From the NCBI RefSeq assembly GCF_037975245.1, contig NC_092576.1, positions 26,923,611-26,987,610 on the forward strand: DNA of 64,000 nt. Reading direction: 5' to 3'. This DNA is from Apostichopus japonicus. Lineage: Eukaryota; Echinodermata; Holothuroidea; Aspidochirotida; Stichopodidae. The position numbers and the translations under genes are program-made. A model generated the notes under the pieces. That model worked only from the letters and a program-made list of their open reading frames with translations. It searched no databases and was not told the DNA's origin. This document shows positions 37,353 to 52,164 of the stretch, one piece after another (position 1 is the first letter of the stretch; the number at the start of each line of letters is the position of its first letter).

Positions 37353-39872
37353 ATGTCACTTTATATCCTCCTACCTATGGATGTCACTTTATTTCCTCCT
37401 ACCTGAGGATGTCACTTTATTTCCTCCTACCTGAGGATGTCACTTTATATCCTCCTACCTGAGGATGTCACTTAACTTCCTCCTACCTGAGGATGTCACT
37501 TTATTTCTTCCTACCTGAGGATGTCACTTTATTTCCTCCTACCTGAGGATGTCACTTTATTTCCTCCTACCTGAGGATGTCACTTTATTTCCTCCTACCT
37601 GAGGATGTCACTTTATTTCCTCCTACCTGAGGATGTCACTTTATTTCCTCCTACCTGAGGATGTCACTTTATATCCTCCTACCTGAGGATGTCACTTTAT
37701 ATCCTCCTACCGGAAGATGTCACTTTATATCCTCCTACCTGAGGATGTCACTTTATATCCTCCTACCTAAGGATGTCACTTTATTTCCTCCTACCTGAGG
37801 ATGTCACTTTATTTCCTCCTACCTGAGGATGTCACTTTATATCCTCCTACCTGAGGATGTCACTTTATATCCTCCTACCTATGGATGTCACTTTATTTCC
37901 TCCTACCTGAGGATGTCACTTTATTTCCTCCTACCTGAGGATGTCACTTTATATCCTCCTACCTGAGGATGTCACTTTATTTCTTCCTACCTGAGGATGT
38001 CACTTTATATCCTCCTACCTGAGGATGTCACTTTATTTCCTCCTACCTGAGGATGTCACTTTATTTCCTCCTACCTGAGGATGTCACTTTATATCCTCCT
38101 ACCTGAGGATGTCACTTTATATCCTCCTACCTCAGGATGTCACTTTATTTCCTCCTTCCTGAGGATGTCACTTTATTTCCTCCTACCTGAGGATGTCACT
38201 TTATATGCTCCTACCTGAGGATGTCACTTTATATCCTACTACCTATGGATGTCACTTTATTTCCTCCTACCTGAGGATGTCACTTTATATCCTCCTACCT
38301 CAGGATGTCACTTTATTTCCTCCTACCTGAGGATGTCACTTTATTTCCTCCTACCTGAGGATGTCACTTTATTTCCTCCTACCTGAGGATGTCACTTTAT
38401 TTCCTCCTACCTGAGGATGTCACTTTATATCCTCCTACCTGAGGATGTCACTTTATATCTTCCTACCGGAAGATGTCACTTTATATCCTCCTACCTGAGG
38501 ATGTCACTTTATATCCTCCTACCTAAGGATGTCACTTTATTTCCTCCTACCTGAGGATGTCACTTTATTTCCTCCTACCTGAGGATGTCACTTTATATCC
38601 TCCTACCTGAGGATGTCACTTTATATCCTCCTACCTATGGATGTCACTTTATTTCCTCCTACCTGAGGATGTCACTTTATTTCCTCCTACCTGAGGATGT
38701 CACTTTATATCCTCCTACCTAAGGATGTCACTTTATTTCCTCCTTCCTGAGGATGTCACTTTATTTCCTCCTACCTGAGGATGTCACTTTATATCCTCCT
38801 ACCTGAGGATGTCACTTTATTTCTTCCTACCTGAGGATGTCACTTTATTTCCTCCTACCTGAGGATGTCACTTTATTTCCTCCTACCTGAGGATGTCACT
38901 TTATTTCCTCCTACCTGAGGATGTCACTTTATATCCTCCTACCTGAGGATGTCACTTTATATCCTCCTACCTAAGGATGTCACTTTATTTCCTCCTTCCT
39001 GAGGATGTCACTTTATTTCCTCCTACCTGAGGATGTCACTTTATATCCTCCTACCTGAGGATGTCACTTTATTTCCTCCTACCTGAGGAAGTCACTTTAT
39101 TTCCTCCTACCGGAAGATGTCACTTTATTTCCTCCTACCTGAGGATGTCACTTTATTTCCTCCTACCTGAGGATGTCACTTTATATCCTCCTACCTAAGG
39201 ATGTCACTTTATATCCTCCTACCTATGGATGTCACTTTATTTCCTCCTACCTGAGGATGCCACTTTATTTCCTCCTACCTGAGGATGTCACTTTATATCC
39301 TCCTACCTGAGGATGTCACTTTATTTCCTCCTACCTGAGGAAGTCACTTTATTTCCTCCTACCGGAAGATGTCACTTTATATCCTCCTACCTATGGATGT
39401 CACTTTATTTCCTCCTACCTGAGGATGTCACTTTATTTCTTCCTACCTGAGGATGTCACTTTATTTCCTCCTACCTGAGGATGTCACTTTATTTCTTCCT
39501 ACCTGAGGATGTCACTTTATTTCCTCCTACCTGAGGATGTCACTTTATTTCCTCCTACCTGAGGATGTCACTTTATATCCTCCTACCTGAGGATGTCACT
39601 TTATTTCCTCCTACCTGAGGAAGTCACTTTATTTCCTCCTACCGGAAGATGTCACTTTATTTCCTCCTACCTGAGGATGCCACTTTATTTCCTCCTACCT
39701 GAGGATGTCACTTTATATCCTCCTACCTGAGGATGTCACTTTATTTCCTCCTACCTGAGGAAGTCACTTTATTTCCTCCTACCGGAAGATGTCACTTTAT
39801 TTCCTCCTACCTGAGGATGTCACTTTATATCCTCCTACCTATGGATGTCACTTTATTTCCTCCTACCTGAGG

Positions 39873-41216
39873 ATGTCACTTTATTTCCTCCTACCTAAGG
39901 ATGTCACTTTATTTCCTCCTACCTGAGGATGTCACTTTATTCCCTCCTTCCTGAGGATGTCACTTTATTTTCTCCTACCTGAGGATGTCACTTTATTTCC
40001 TCCTACCTAAGGATGTCACTTTATTTCCTCCTACCTAAGGAGGTCACTTTATTCCCTCCTACCTAAGGATGTCACTTTATTCCCTCCTACCTGAGGATGT
40101 CACTTTATTTCCTCCTACCTAAGGATGTCACTTTATTTCCTCCTACCTAAGGATGTCACTTTATTTCCTCCTACCTGAGGATGTCACTTTATTCCCTCCT
40201 ACCTGAGGATGTCACTTTATTTCCTCCTACCTAGGGATGTCACTTTATTTCCTCCTACCTAAGGATGTCACTTTATTTCCTCCTACCTAAGGATGTCACT
40301 TTATTCCCTCCTACCTAAGGATGTCACTTTATTCCCTCCTACCTGAGGATGTCACTTTATTTCCTCCTACCTAAGGATGTCACTTTATTTCCTCCTACCT
40401 GAAAATGTCACTTTATTTCCTCCTACCTGAGGATATTACTTTATTTCCTCCCACCTGAGGATGTCACTTTATATCCTCCTACCTGAGGATGTCACTTTAT
40501 TCCCTCCTTCCTGAGGATATCACTTTATTCCCTCCTTCCTGAGGATATCACTTTATTTCCTCCTACCTGAGGATGTCACTTTTTTCCCTCCTACCTGAGG
40601 ATGTCACTTTATTTCCTCCTACCTGAGGATGTCACTTTATTTTCTCCTACCTATGGATGTCACTTTATTTCCTCCTACCTGAGGATGCCACTTTATTTCC
40701 TCCTACCTGAGGATGTCACTTTATTTTCTCCTACCTATGGATGTCACTTTATTTCCTCCTACCTGAGGATGCCACTTTATTTCCTCCTACCTGAGGATGT
40801 CACTTTATATCCTCCTACCTGAGGATGTCACTTTATTTCCTCCTACCTGAGGAAGTCACTTTATTTCCTCCTACCGGAAGATGTCACTTTATTTCCTCCT
40901 ACCTGAGGATGTCACTTTATATCCTCCTACCTATGGATGTCACTTTATTTCCTCCTACCTGAGGATGTCACTTTATATCCTCCTACCTGAGGATGTCACT
41001 TTATTTCCTCCTACCTGAGGATGTCACTTTATTCCCTCCTTCCTGAGGATGTCACTTTATTTCCTCCTACCTGAGGATGTCACTTTATTTCCTCCTACCT
41101 AAGGATGTCACTTTATTTCCTCCTACCTAAGGATGTCACTTTATTCCCTCCTACCTAAGGATGTCACTTTATTCCCTCCTACCTGAGGATGTCACTTTAT
41201 TTCCTCCTACCTAAGG
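39873..41216 (+). repeat. Cassette K, copy 4
   Basis: It matches 197-1540 at an offset of 39,676 bp. Here the match extends leftwards to the T4C monomer at 39677, as in copies 1, 2 and 6. It lies 3,864 bp after copy 3. Confidence 0.87.
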
Positions 41217-43764
41217 ATGTCACTTTATTTCCTCCTACCTAAGGATGTCACTTTATTTCCTCCTACCTGAGGATGTCACTTTATTCCCTCCTACCTGAGG
41301 ATGTCACTTTATTTCCTCCTACCTAAGGATGTCACTTTATTTCCTCCTACCTAAGGATGTCACTTTATTTCCTCCTACCTAAGGATGTCACTTTATTCCC
41401 TCCTACCTAAGGATGTCACTTTATTCCCTCCTACCTGAGGATGTCACTTTATTTCCTCCTACCTAAGGATGTCACTTTATTTCCTCCTACCTGAGGATGT
41501 CACTTTATTTCCTCCTACCTGAGGATGTCACTTTATTTCCTCCTACCTGAGGATGTCACTTTATATCCTCCTACCTGAGGATGTCACTTTATATCCTCCT
41601 ACCGGAAGATGTCACTTTATATCCTCCTACCTGAGGATGTCACTTTATATCCTCCTACCTAAGGATGTCACTTTATTTCCTCCTACCTGAGGATGTCACT
41701 TTATTTCCTCCTACCTGAGGATGTCACTTTATATCCTCCTACCTGAGGATGTCACTTTATATCCTCCTACCTATGGATGTCACTTTATTTCCTCCTACCT
41801 GAGGATGTCACTTTATTTCCTCCTACCTGAGGATGTCACTTTATATCCTCCTACCTAAGGATGTCACTTTATTTCCTCCTTCCTGAGGATGTCACTTTAT
41901 TTCCTCCTACCTGAGGATGTCACTTTATATCCTCCTACCTGAGGATGTCACTTTATTTCTTCCTACCTGAGGATGTCACTTTATTTCCTCCTACCTGAGG
42001 ATGTCACTTTATTTCCTCCTACCTGAGGATGTCACTTTATTTCCTCCTACCTGAGGATGTCACTTTATATCCTCCTACCTGAGGATGTCACTTTATATCC
42101 TCCTACCTAAGGATGTCACTTTATTTCCTCCTTCCTGAGGATGTCACTTTATTTCCTCCTACCTGAGGATGTCACTTTATATCCTCCTACCTGAGGATGT
42201 CACTTTATTTCCTCCTACCTGAGGAAGTCACTTTATTTCCTCCTACCGGAAGATGTCACTTTATTTCCTCCTACCTGAGGATGTCACTTTATTTCCTCCT
42301 ACCTGAGGATGTCACTTTATATCCTCCTACCTAAGGATGTCACTTTATATCCTCCTACCTATGGATGTCACTTTATTTCCTCCTACCTGAGGATGCCACT
42401 TTATTTCCTCCTACCTGAGGATGTCACTTTATATCCTCCTACCTGAGGATGTCACTTTATTTCCTCCTACCTGAGGAAGTCACTTTATTTCCTCCTACCG
42501 GAAGATGTCACTTTATATCCTCCTACCTATGGATGTCACTTTATTTCCTCCTACCTGAGGATGTCACTTTATTTCTTCCTACCTGAGGATGTCACTTTAT
42601 TTCCTCCTACCTGAGGATGTCACTTTATTTCTTCCTACCTGAGGATGTCACTTTATTTCCTCCTACCTGAGGATGTCACTTTATTTCCTCCTACCTGAGG
42701 ATGTCACTTTATATCCTCCTACCTGAGGATGTCACTTTATTTCCTCCTACCTGAGGAAGTCACTTTATTTCCTCCTACCGGAAGATGTCACTTTATTTCC
42801 TCCTACCTGAGGATGTCACTTTATATCCTCCTACCTAAGGATGTCACTTTATATCCTCCTACCTGAGGATGTCACTTTATTTCCTCCTACCTATGGATGT
42901 CACTTTATTTCCTCCTACCTGAGGATGCCACTTTATTTCCTCCTACCTGAGGATGTCACTTTATATCCTCCTACCTGAGGATGTCACTTTATTTCCTCCT
43001 ACCTGAGGAAGTCACTTTATTTCCTCCTACCGGAAGATGTCACTTTATTTCCTCCTACCTGAGGATGTCACTTTATATCCTCCTACCTATGGATGTCACT
43101 TTATTTCCTCCTACCTGAGGATGTCACTTTATTTCCTCCTACCTAAGGATGTCACTTTATTTCCTCCTACCTGAGGATGTCACTTTATTCCCTCCTTCCT
43201 GAGGATGTCACTTTATTTTCTCCTACCTGAGGATGTCACTTTATTTCCTCCTACCGGAAGATGTCACTTTATTTCCTCCTACCTGAGGAAGTCACTTTAT
43301 TTCCTCCTACCGGAAGATGTCACTTTATTTCCTCCTACCTGAGGATGTCACTTTATATCCTCCTACCTATGGATGTCACTTTATTTCCTCCTACCTGAGG
43401 ATGTCACTTTATATCCTCCTACCTGAGGATGTCACTTTATTTCCTCCTACCTGAGGATGTCACTTTATTCCCTCCTTCCTGAGGATGTCACTTTATTTCC
43501 TCCTACCTGAGGATGTCACTTTATTTCCTCCTACCTAAGGATGTCACTTTATTTCCTCCTACCTAAGGATGTCACTTTATTCCCTCCTACCTAAGGATGT
43601 CACTTTATTCCCTCCTACCTGAGGATGTCACTTTATTTCCTCCTACCTAAGGATGTCACTTTATATCCTCCTACCTATGGATGTCACTTTATTTCCTCCT
43701 ACCTGAGGATGTCACTTTATTTCCTCCTACCTGAGGATGTCACTTTATATCCTCCTACCTGAGG

Positions 43765-45108
43765 ATGTCACTTTATTTCCTCCTACCTAAGGATGTCACT
43801 TTATTTCCTCCTACCTGAGGATGTCACTTTATTCCCTCCTTCCTGAGAATGTCACTTTATTTTCTCCTACCTGAGGATGTCACTTTATTTCCTCCTACCT
43901 AAGGATGTCACTTTATTTCCTCCTACCTAAGGAGGTCACTTTATTCCCTCCTACCTAAGGATGTCACTTTATTCCCTCCTACCTGAGGATGTCACTTTAT
44001 TTCCTCCTACCTAAGGATGTCACTTTATTTCCTCCTACCTAAGGATGTCACTTTATTTCCTCCTACCTGAGGATGTCACTTTATTCCCTCCTACCTGAGG
44101 ATGTCACTTTATTTCCTCCTACCTAGGGATGTCACTTTATTTCCTCCTACCTAAGGATGTCACTTTATTTCCTCCTACCTAAGGATGTCACTTTATTCCC
44201 TCCTACCTAAGGATGTCACTTTATTCCCTCCTACCTGAGGATGTCACTTTATTTCCTCCTACCTAAGGATGTCACTTTATTTCCTCCTACCTGAAAATGT
44301 CACTTTATTTCCTCCTACCTGAGGATATTACTTTATTTCCTCCCACCTGAGGATGTCCCTTTATATCCTCCTACCTGAGGATGTCACTTTATTCCCTCCT
44401 TCCTGAGGATATCACTTTATTCCCTCCTTCCTGAGGATATCACTTTATTTCCTCCTACCTGAGGATGTCACTTTTTTCCCTCCTACCTGAGGATGTCACT
44501 TTATTTCCTCCTACCTGAGGATGTCACTTTATTTTCTCCTACCTATGGATGTCACTTTATTTCCTCCTACCTGAGGATGCCACTTTATTTCCTCCTACCT
44601 GAGGATGTCACTTTATTTTCTCCTACCTATGGATGTCACTTTATTTCCTCCTACCTGAGGATGCCACTTTATTTCCTCCTACCTGAGGATGTCACTTTAT
44701 ATCCTCCTACCTGAGGATGTCACTTTATTTCCTCCTACCTGAGGAAGTCACTTTATTTCCTCCTACCGGAAGATGTCACTTTATTTCCTCCTACCTGAGG
44801 ATGTCACTTTATATCCTCCTACCTATGGATGTCACTTTATTTCCTCCTACCTGAGGATGTCACTTTATATCCTCCTACCTGAGGATGTCACTTTATTTCC
44901 TCCTACCTGAGGATGTCACTTTATTCCCTCCTTCCTGAGGATGTCACTTTATTTCCTCCTACCTGAGGATGTCACTTTATTTCCTCCTACCTAAGGATGT
45001 CACTTTATTTCCTCCTACCTAAGGATGTCACTTTATTCCCTCCTACCTAAGGATGTCACTTTATTCCCTCCTACCTGAGGATGTCACTTTATTTCCTCCT
45101 ACCTAAGG
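43765..45108 (+). repeat. Cassette K, copy 5
   Basis: It matches copy 3 at an offset of 7,756 bp, including the GAGAATG junction (43841-43850) and the A6C change (44358) seen nowhere else. Copies 3 and 5 are therefore sister copies within the 7,756-bp unit C. Confidence 0.87.
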
Positions 45109-47432
45109 ATGTCACTTTATATCCTCCTACCTATGGATGTCACTTTATTTCCTCCTACCTGAGGATGTCACTTTATTTCCTCCTACCTGAGGATGTCACT
45201 TTATATCCTCCTACCTGAGGATGTCACTTAACTTCCTCCTACCTGAGGATGTCACTTTATTTCTTCCTACCTGAGGATGTCACTTTATTTCCTCCTACCT
45301 GAGGATGTCACTTTATTTCCTCCTACCTGAGGATGTCACTTTATTTCCTCCTACCTGAGGATGTCACTTTATTTCCTCCTACCTGAGGATGTCACTTTAT
45401 TTCCTCCTACCTGAGGATGTCACTTTATATCCTCCTACCTGAGGATGTCACTTTATATCCTCCTACCGGAAGATGTCACTTTATATCCTCCTACCTGAGG
45501 ATGTCACTTTATATCCTCCTACCTAAGGATGTCACTTTATTTCCTCCTACCTGAGGATGTCACTTTATTTCCTCCTACCTGAGGATGTCACTTTATATCC
45601 TCCTACCTGAGGATGTCACTTTATATCCTCCTACCTATGGATGTCACTTTATTTCCTCCTACCTGAGGATGTCACTTTATTTCCTCCTACCTGAGGATGT
45701 CACTTTATATCCTCCTACCTGAGGATGTCACTTTATTTCTTCCTACCTGAGGATGTCACTTTATATCCTCCTACCTGAGGATGTCACTTTATTTCCTCCT
45801 ACCTGAGGATGTCACTTTATTTCCTCCTACCTGAGGATGTCACTTTATATCCTCCTACCTGAGGATGTCACTTTATATCCTCCTACCTCAGGATGTCACT
45901 TTATTTCCTCCTTCCTGAGGATGTCACTTTATTTCCTCCTACCTGAGGATGTCACTTTATATGCTCCTACCTGAGGATGTCACTTTATATCCTACTACCT
46001 ATGGATGTCACTTTATTTCCTCCTACCTGAGGATGTCACTTTATATCCTCCTACCTCAGGATGTCACTTTATTTCCTCCTACCTGAGGATGTCACTTTAT
46101 TTCCTCCTACCTGAGGATGTCACTTTATTTCCTCCTACCTGAGGATGTCACTTTATTTCCTCCTACCTGAGGATGTCACTTTATATCCTCCTACCTGAGG
46201 ATGTCACTTTATATCTTCCTACCGGAAGATGTCACTTTATATCCTCCTACCTGAGGATGTCACTTTATATCCTCCTACCTAAGGATGTCACTTTATTTCC
46301 TCCTACCTGAGGATGTCACTTTATTTCCTCCTACCTGAGGATGTCACTTTATATCCTCCTACCTGAGGATGTCACTTTATATCCTCCTACCTATGGATGT
46401 CACTTTATTTCCTCCTACCTGAGGATGTCACTTTATTTCCTCCTACCTGAGGATGTCACTTTATATCCTCCTACCTAAGGATGTCACTTTATTTCCTCCT
46501 TCCTGAGGATGTCACTTTATTTCCTCCTACCTGAGGATGTCACTTTATATCCTCCTACCTGAGGATGTCACTTTATTTCTTCCTACCTGAGGATGTCACT
46601 TTATTTCCTCCTACCTGAGGATGTCACTTTATTTCCTCCTACCTGAGGATGTCACTTTATTTCCTCCTACCTGAGGATGTCACTTTATATCCTCCTACCT
46701 GAGGATGTCACTTTATATCCTCCTACCTAAGGATGTCACTTTATTTCCTCCTTCCTGAGGATGTCACTTTATTTCCTCCTACCTGAGGATGTCACTTTAT
46801 ATCCTCCTACCTGAGGATGTCACTTTATTTCCTCCTACCTGAGGAAGTCACTTTATTTCCTCCTACCGGAAGATGTCACTTTATTTCCTCCTACCTGAGG
46901 ATGTCACTTTATTTCCTCCTACCTGAGGATGTCACTTTATATCCTCCTACCTAAGGATGTCACTTTATATCCTCCTACCTATGGATGTCACTTTATTTCC
47001 TCCTACCTGAGGATGCCACTTTATTTCCTCCTACCTGAGGATGTCACTTTATATCCTCCTACCTGAGGATGTCACTTTATTTCCTCCTACCTGAGGAAGT
47101 CACTTTATTTCCTCCTACCGGAAGATGTCACTTTATATCCTCCTACCTATGGATGTCACTTTATTTCCTCCTACCTGAGGATGTCACTTTATTTCTTCCT
47201 ACCTGAGGATGTCACTTTATTTCCTCCTACCTGAGGATGTCACTTTATTTCTTCCTACCTGAGGATGTCACTTTATTTCCTCCTACCTGAGGATGTCACT
47301 TTATTTCCTCCTACCTGAGGATGTCACTTTATATCCTCCTACCTGAGGATGTCACTTTATTTCCTCCTACCTGAGGAAGTCACTTTATTTCCTCCTACCG
47401 GAAGATGTCACTTTATTTCCTCCTACCTGAGG

Positions 47433-50400
47433 ATGCCACTTTATTTCCTCCTACCTGAGGATGTCACTTTATATCCTCCTACCTGAGGATGTCACTTTAT
47501 TTCCTCCTACCTGAGGAAGTCACTTTATTTCCTCCTACCGGAAGATGTCACTTTATTTCCTCCTACCTGAGGATGTCACTTTATATCCTCCTACCTATGG
47601 ATGTCACTTTATTTCCTCCTACCTGAGGATGTCACTTTATTTCCTCCTACCTAAGGATGTCACTTTATTTCCTCCTACCTGAGGATGTCACTTTATTCCC
47701 TCCTTCCTGAGGATGTCACTTTATTTTCTCCTACCTGAGGATGTCACTTTATTTCCTCCTACCTAAGGATGTCACTTTATTTCCTCCTACCTAAGGAGGT
47801 CACTTTATTCCCTCCTACCTAAGGATGTCACTTTATTCCCTCCTACCTGAGGATGTCACTTTATTTCCTCCTACCTAAGGATGTCACTTTATTTCCTCCT
47901 ACCTAAGGATGTCACTTTATTTCCTCCTACCTGAGGATGTCACTTTATTCCCTCCTACCTGAGGATGTCACTTTATTTCCTCCTACCTAGGGATGTCACT
48001 TTATTTCCTCCTACCTAAGGATGTCACTTTATTTCCTCCTACCTAAGGATGTCACTTTATTCCCTCCTACCTAAGGATGTCACTTTATTCCCTCCTACCT
48101 GAGGATGTCACTTTATTTCCTCCTACCTAAGGATGTCACTTTATTTCCTCCTACCTGAAAATGTCACTTTATTTCCTCCTACCTGAGGATATTACTTTAT
48201 TTCCTCCCACCTGAGGATGTCACTTTATATCCTCCTACCTGAGGATGTCACTTTATTCCCTCCTTCCTGAGGATATCACTTTATTCCCTCCTTCCTGAGG
48301 ATATCACTTTATTTCCTCCTACCTGAGGATGTCACTTTTTTCCCTCCTACCTGAGGATGTCACTTTATTTCCTCCTACCTGAGGATGTCACTTTATTTTC
48401 TCCTACCTATGGATGTCACTTTATTTCCTCCTACCTGAGGATGCCACTTTATTTCCTCCTACCTGAGGATGTCACTTTATTTTCTCCTACCTATGGATGT
48501 CACTTTATTTCCTCCTACCTGAGGATGCCACTTTATTTCCTCCTACCTGAGGATGTCACTTTATATCCTCCTACCTGAGGATGTCACTTTATTTCCTCCT
48601 ACCTGAGGAAGTCACTTTATTTCCTCCTACCGGAAGATGTCACTTTATTTCCTCCTACCTGAGGATGTCACTTTATATCCTCCTACCTATGGATGTCACT
48701 TTATTTCCTCCTACCTGAGGATGTCACTTTATATCCTCCTACCTGAGGATGTCACTTTATTTCCTCCTACCTGAGGATGTCACTTTATTCCCTCCTTCCT
48801 GAGGATGTCACTTTATTTCCTCCTACCTGAGGATGTCACTTTATTTCCTCCTACCTAAGGATGTCACTTTATTTCCTCCTACCTAAGGATGTCACTTTAT
48901 TCCCTCCTACCTAAGGATGTCACTTTATTCCCTCCTACCTGAGGATGTCACTTTATTTCCTCCTACCTAAGGATGTCACTTTATTTCCTCCTACCTAAGG
49001 ATGTCACTTTATTTCCTCCTACCTGAGGATGTCACTTTATTCCCTCCTACCTGAGGATGTCACTTTATTTCCTCCTACCTAAGGATGTCACTTTATTTCC
49101 TCCTACCTAAGGATGTCACTTTATTTCCTCCTACCTAAGGATGTCACTTTATTCCCTCCTACCTAAGGATGTCACTTTATTCCCTCCTACCTGAGGATGT
49201 CACTTTATTTCCTCCTACCTAAGGATGTCACTTTATTTCCTCCTACCTGAGGATGTCACTTTATTTCCTCCTACCTGAGGATATCACTTTATTTCCTCCC
49301 ACCTGAGGATGTCACTTTATATCCTCCTACCTGAGGATGTCACTTTATTCCCTCCTTCCTGAGGATATCACTTTATTCCCTCCTTCCTGAGGATGTCACT
49401 TTATTTCCTCCTACCTGAGGATGTCACTTTTTTCCCTCCTACCTGAGGATGTCACTTTATTTCCTCCTACCTGAGGATGTCACTTTATTTTCTCCTACCT
49501 GAGGATGTCACTTTATGGCCTCCTACCTGAGGATGTCACTTTATTTCCTCCTACCTGAGGATGTCACTTTATTTCCTCCTACCTGAGGATGTCACTTTAT
49601 ATCCTCCTACCTGAGGATGTCACTTTATATCCTCCTACCTAAGGATGTCACTTTATATCCTCCTACCTGAGGATGTCACTTTATATCCTCCTACCTAAGG
49701 ATGTCACTTTATTTCCTCCTACCTGAGGATGTCACTTTATTTCCTCCTACCTGAGGATGTCACTTTATATCCTCCTACCTGAGGATGTCACTTTATATCC
49801 TCCTACCTATGGATGTCACTTTATTTCCTCCTACCTGAGGATGTCACTTTATTTCCTCCTACCGGAAGATGTCACTTTATTTCCTCCTACCTGAGGATGT
49901 CACTTTATATCCTCCTACCTATGGATGTCACTTTATTTCCTCCTACCTGAGGATGTCACTTTATTTCCTCCTACCTGAGGATGTCACTTTATATCCTCCT
50001 ACCTGAGGATGTCACTTAACTTCCTCCTACCTGAGGATGTCACTTTATTTCCTCCTACCGGAAGATGTCACTTTATTTCTTCCTACCTGAGGATGTCACT
50101 TTATTTCCTCCTACCTGAGGATGTCACTTTATTTCCTCCTACCTGAGGATGTCACTTTATTTCCTCCTACCTGAGGATGTCACTTTATATCCTCCTACCT
50201 ATGGATGTCACTTTATTTCCTCCTACCTGAGGATGTCACTTTATTTCCTCCTACCTGAGGATGTCACTTTATATCCTCCTACCTGAGGATGTCACTTAAC
50301 TTCCTCCTACCTGAGGATGTCACTTTATTTCTTCCTACCTGAGGATGTCACTTTATTTCCTCCTACCTGAGGATGTCACTTTATTTCCTCCTACCTGAGG

Positions 50401-52164
50401 ATGTCACTTTATTTCCTCCTACCTGAGGATGTCACTTTATATCCTCCTACCTGAGGATGTCACTTTATATCCTCCTACCTGAGGATGTCACTTTATTTCC
50501 TCCTACCGGAAGATTTCACTTTATTTCCTCCTACCTGAGGATGTCACTTTATATCCTCCTACCTATGGATGTCACTTTATATCCTCCTACCTGAGGATGT
50601 CACTTTATTTCCTCCTACCTGAGGATGTCACTTTATTTCCTCCTACCTGAGGATGTCACTTTATTTCCTCCTACCTGAGGATGTCACTTTATATTCTCCT
50701 ACCTATGGATGTCACTTTATTTCCTCCTACCTGAGGATGTCACTTTATTTCCTCCTACCTGAGGATGTCACTTTATATCCTCCTACCTGAGGATGTCACT
50801 TTATATCCTCCTACCTGAGGATGTCACTTTATTTCCTCCTACCTGAGGATGTCACTTTATATCCTCCTACCTGAGGATGTCACTTTATTTCTTCCTACCT
50901 GAGGATGTCACTTTATTTCCTCCTACCTGAGGATGTCACTTTATTTCCTCCTACCTGAGGATGTCACTTTATTTCCTCCTACCTGAGGATGTCACTTTAT
51001 ATCCTCGTACCTGAGGATGTCACTTTATATCCTCCTACCTAAGGATGTCACTTTATTTCCTCCTTCCTGAGGATGTCACTTTATTTCCTCCTACCTGAGG
51101 ATGTCACTTTATATCCTCCTACCTGAGGATGTCACTTTATATCCTACTACCTATGGATGTCACTTTATTTCCTCCTACCTGAGGATGTCACTTTATATCC
51201 TCCTACCTAAGGATGTCACTTTATTTCCTCCTACCTGAGGATGTCACTTTATTTCCTCCTACCTGAGGATGTCACTTTATTTCCTCCTACCTGAGGATGT
51301 CACTTTATTTCCTCCTACCTGAGGATGTCACTTTATATCCTCCTACCTGAGGATGTCACTTTATATCCTCCTACCGGAAGATGTCACTTTATATCCTCCT
51401 ACCTGAGGATGTCACTTTATATCCTCCTACCTAAGGATGTCACTTTATTTCCTCCTACCTGAGGATGTCACTTTATTTCCTCCTACCTGAGGATGTCACT
51501 TTATATCCTCCTACCTGAGGATGTCACTTTATATCCTCCTACCTATGGATGTCACTTTATTTCCTCCTACCTGAGGATGTCACTTTATTTCCTCCTACCT
51601 GAGGATGTCACTTTATATCCTCCTACCTAAGGATGTCACTTTATTTCCTCCTTCCTGAGGATGTCACTTTATTTCCTCCTACCTGAGGATGTCACTTTAT
51701 ATCCTCCTACCTGAGGATGTCACTTTATTTCTTCCTACCTGAGGATGTCACTTTATTTCCTCCTACCTGAGGATGTCACTTTATTTCCTCCTACCTGAGG
51801 ATATCACTTTATTCCCTCCTTCCTGAGGATGTCACTTTATTTCCTCCTACCTGAGGATGTCACTTTTTTCCCTCCTACCTGAGGATGTCACTTTATTTCC
51901 TCCTACCTGAGGATGTCACTTTATTTTCTCCTACCTGAGGATGTCACTTTATGGCCTCCTACCTGAGGATGTCACTTTATTTCCTCCTACCTGAGGATGT
52001 CACTTTATTTCCTCCTACCTGAGGATGTCACTTTATATCCTCCTACCTGAGGATGTCACTTTATATCCTCCTACCTATGGATGTCACTTTATATCCTCCT
52101 ACCTGAGGATGTCACTTTATATCCTCCTACCTAAGGATGTCACTTTATTTCCTCCTACCTGAGG
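47433..52164 (+). repeat. Window-start block plus unit A, copy 3 (first part)
   Basis: It matches 1-4732 at a constant offset of 47,432 bp (169 monomers), including cassette K, the GGCC monomers (49505 and 51941), the ATTTCAC monomer (50513) and the CCTCGTACC monomer (G at 51005). Confidence 0.88.
47629..48972 (+). repeat. Cassette K, copy 6
   Basis: It matches copy 4 at an offset of 7,756 bp and copy 1 at 47,432 bp. It sits where the end of unit C copy 2 overlaps the third copy of the window-start block. Confidence 0.87.

Larger units (their letters stand above)
33713..41468 (+). repeat. HOR unit C, copy 1 (7,756 bp, 277 monomers)
   Basis: The unit is repeated immediately at 41469. Rare shared landmarks are GAGAATG (36089 and 43845), CCCTTTATAT (36601 and 44357), ATATGCTCC (38205 and 45961) and ATATCTTCC (38455 and 46211). 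Each unit contains two cassette K copies. Homology runs 33713-41496 against 41469-49252, one period plus one monomer. Confidence 0.92.
41469..49224 (+). repeat. HOR unit C, copy 2
   Basis: It is collinear with 33713-41468 with very few differences, one being the A6C at 34418 of copy 1 (A at 42174 here). From 47433 it also matches the window start, so the third window-start block lies partly inside this unit. Confidence 0.92.
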
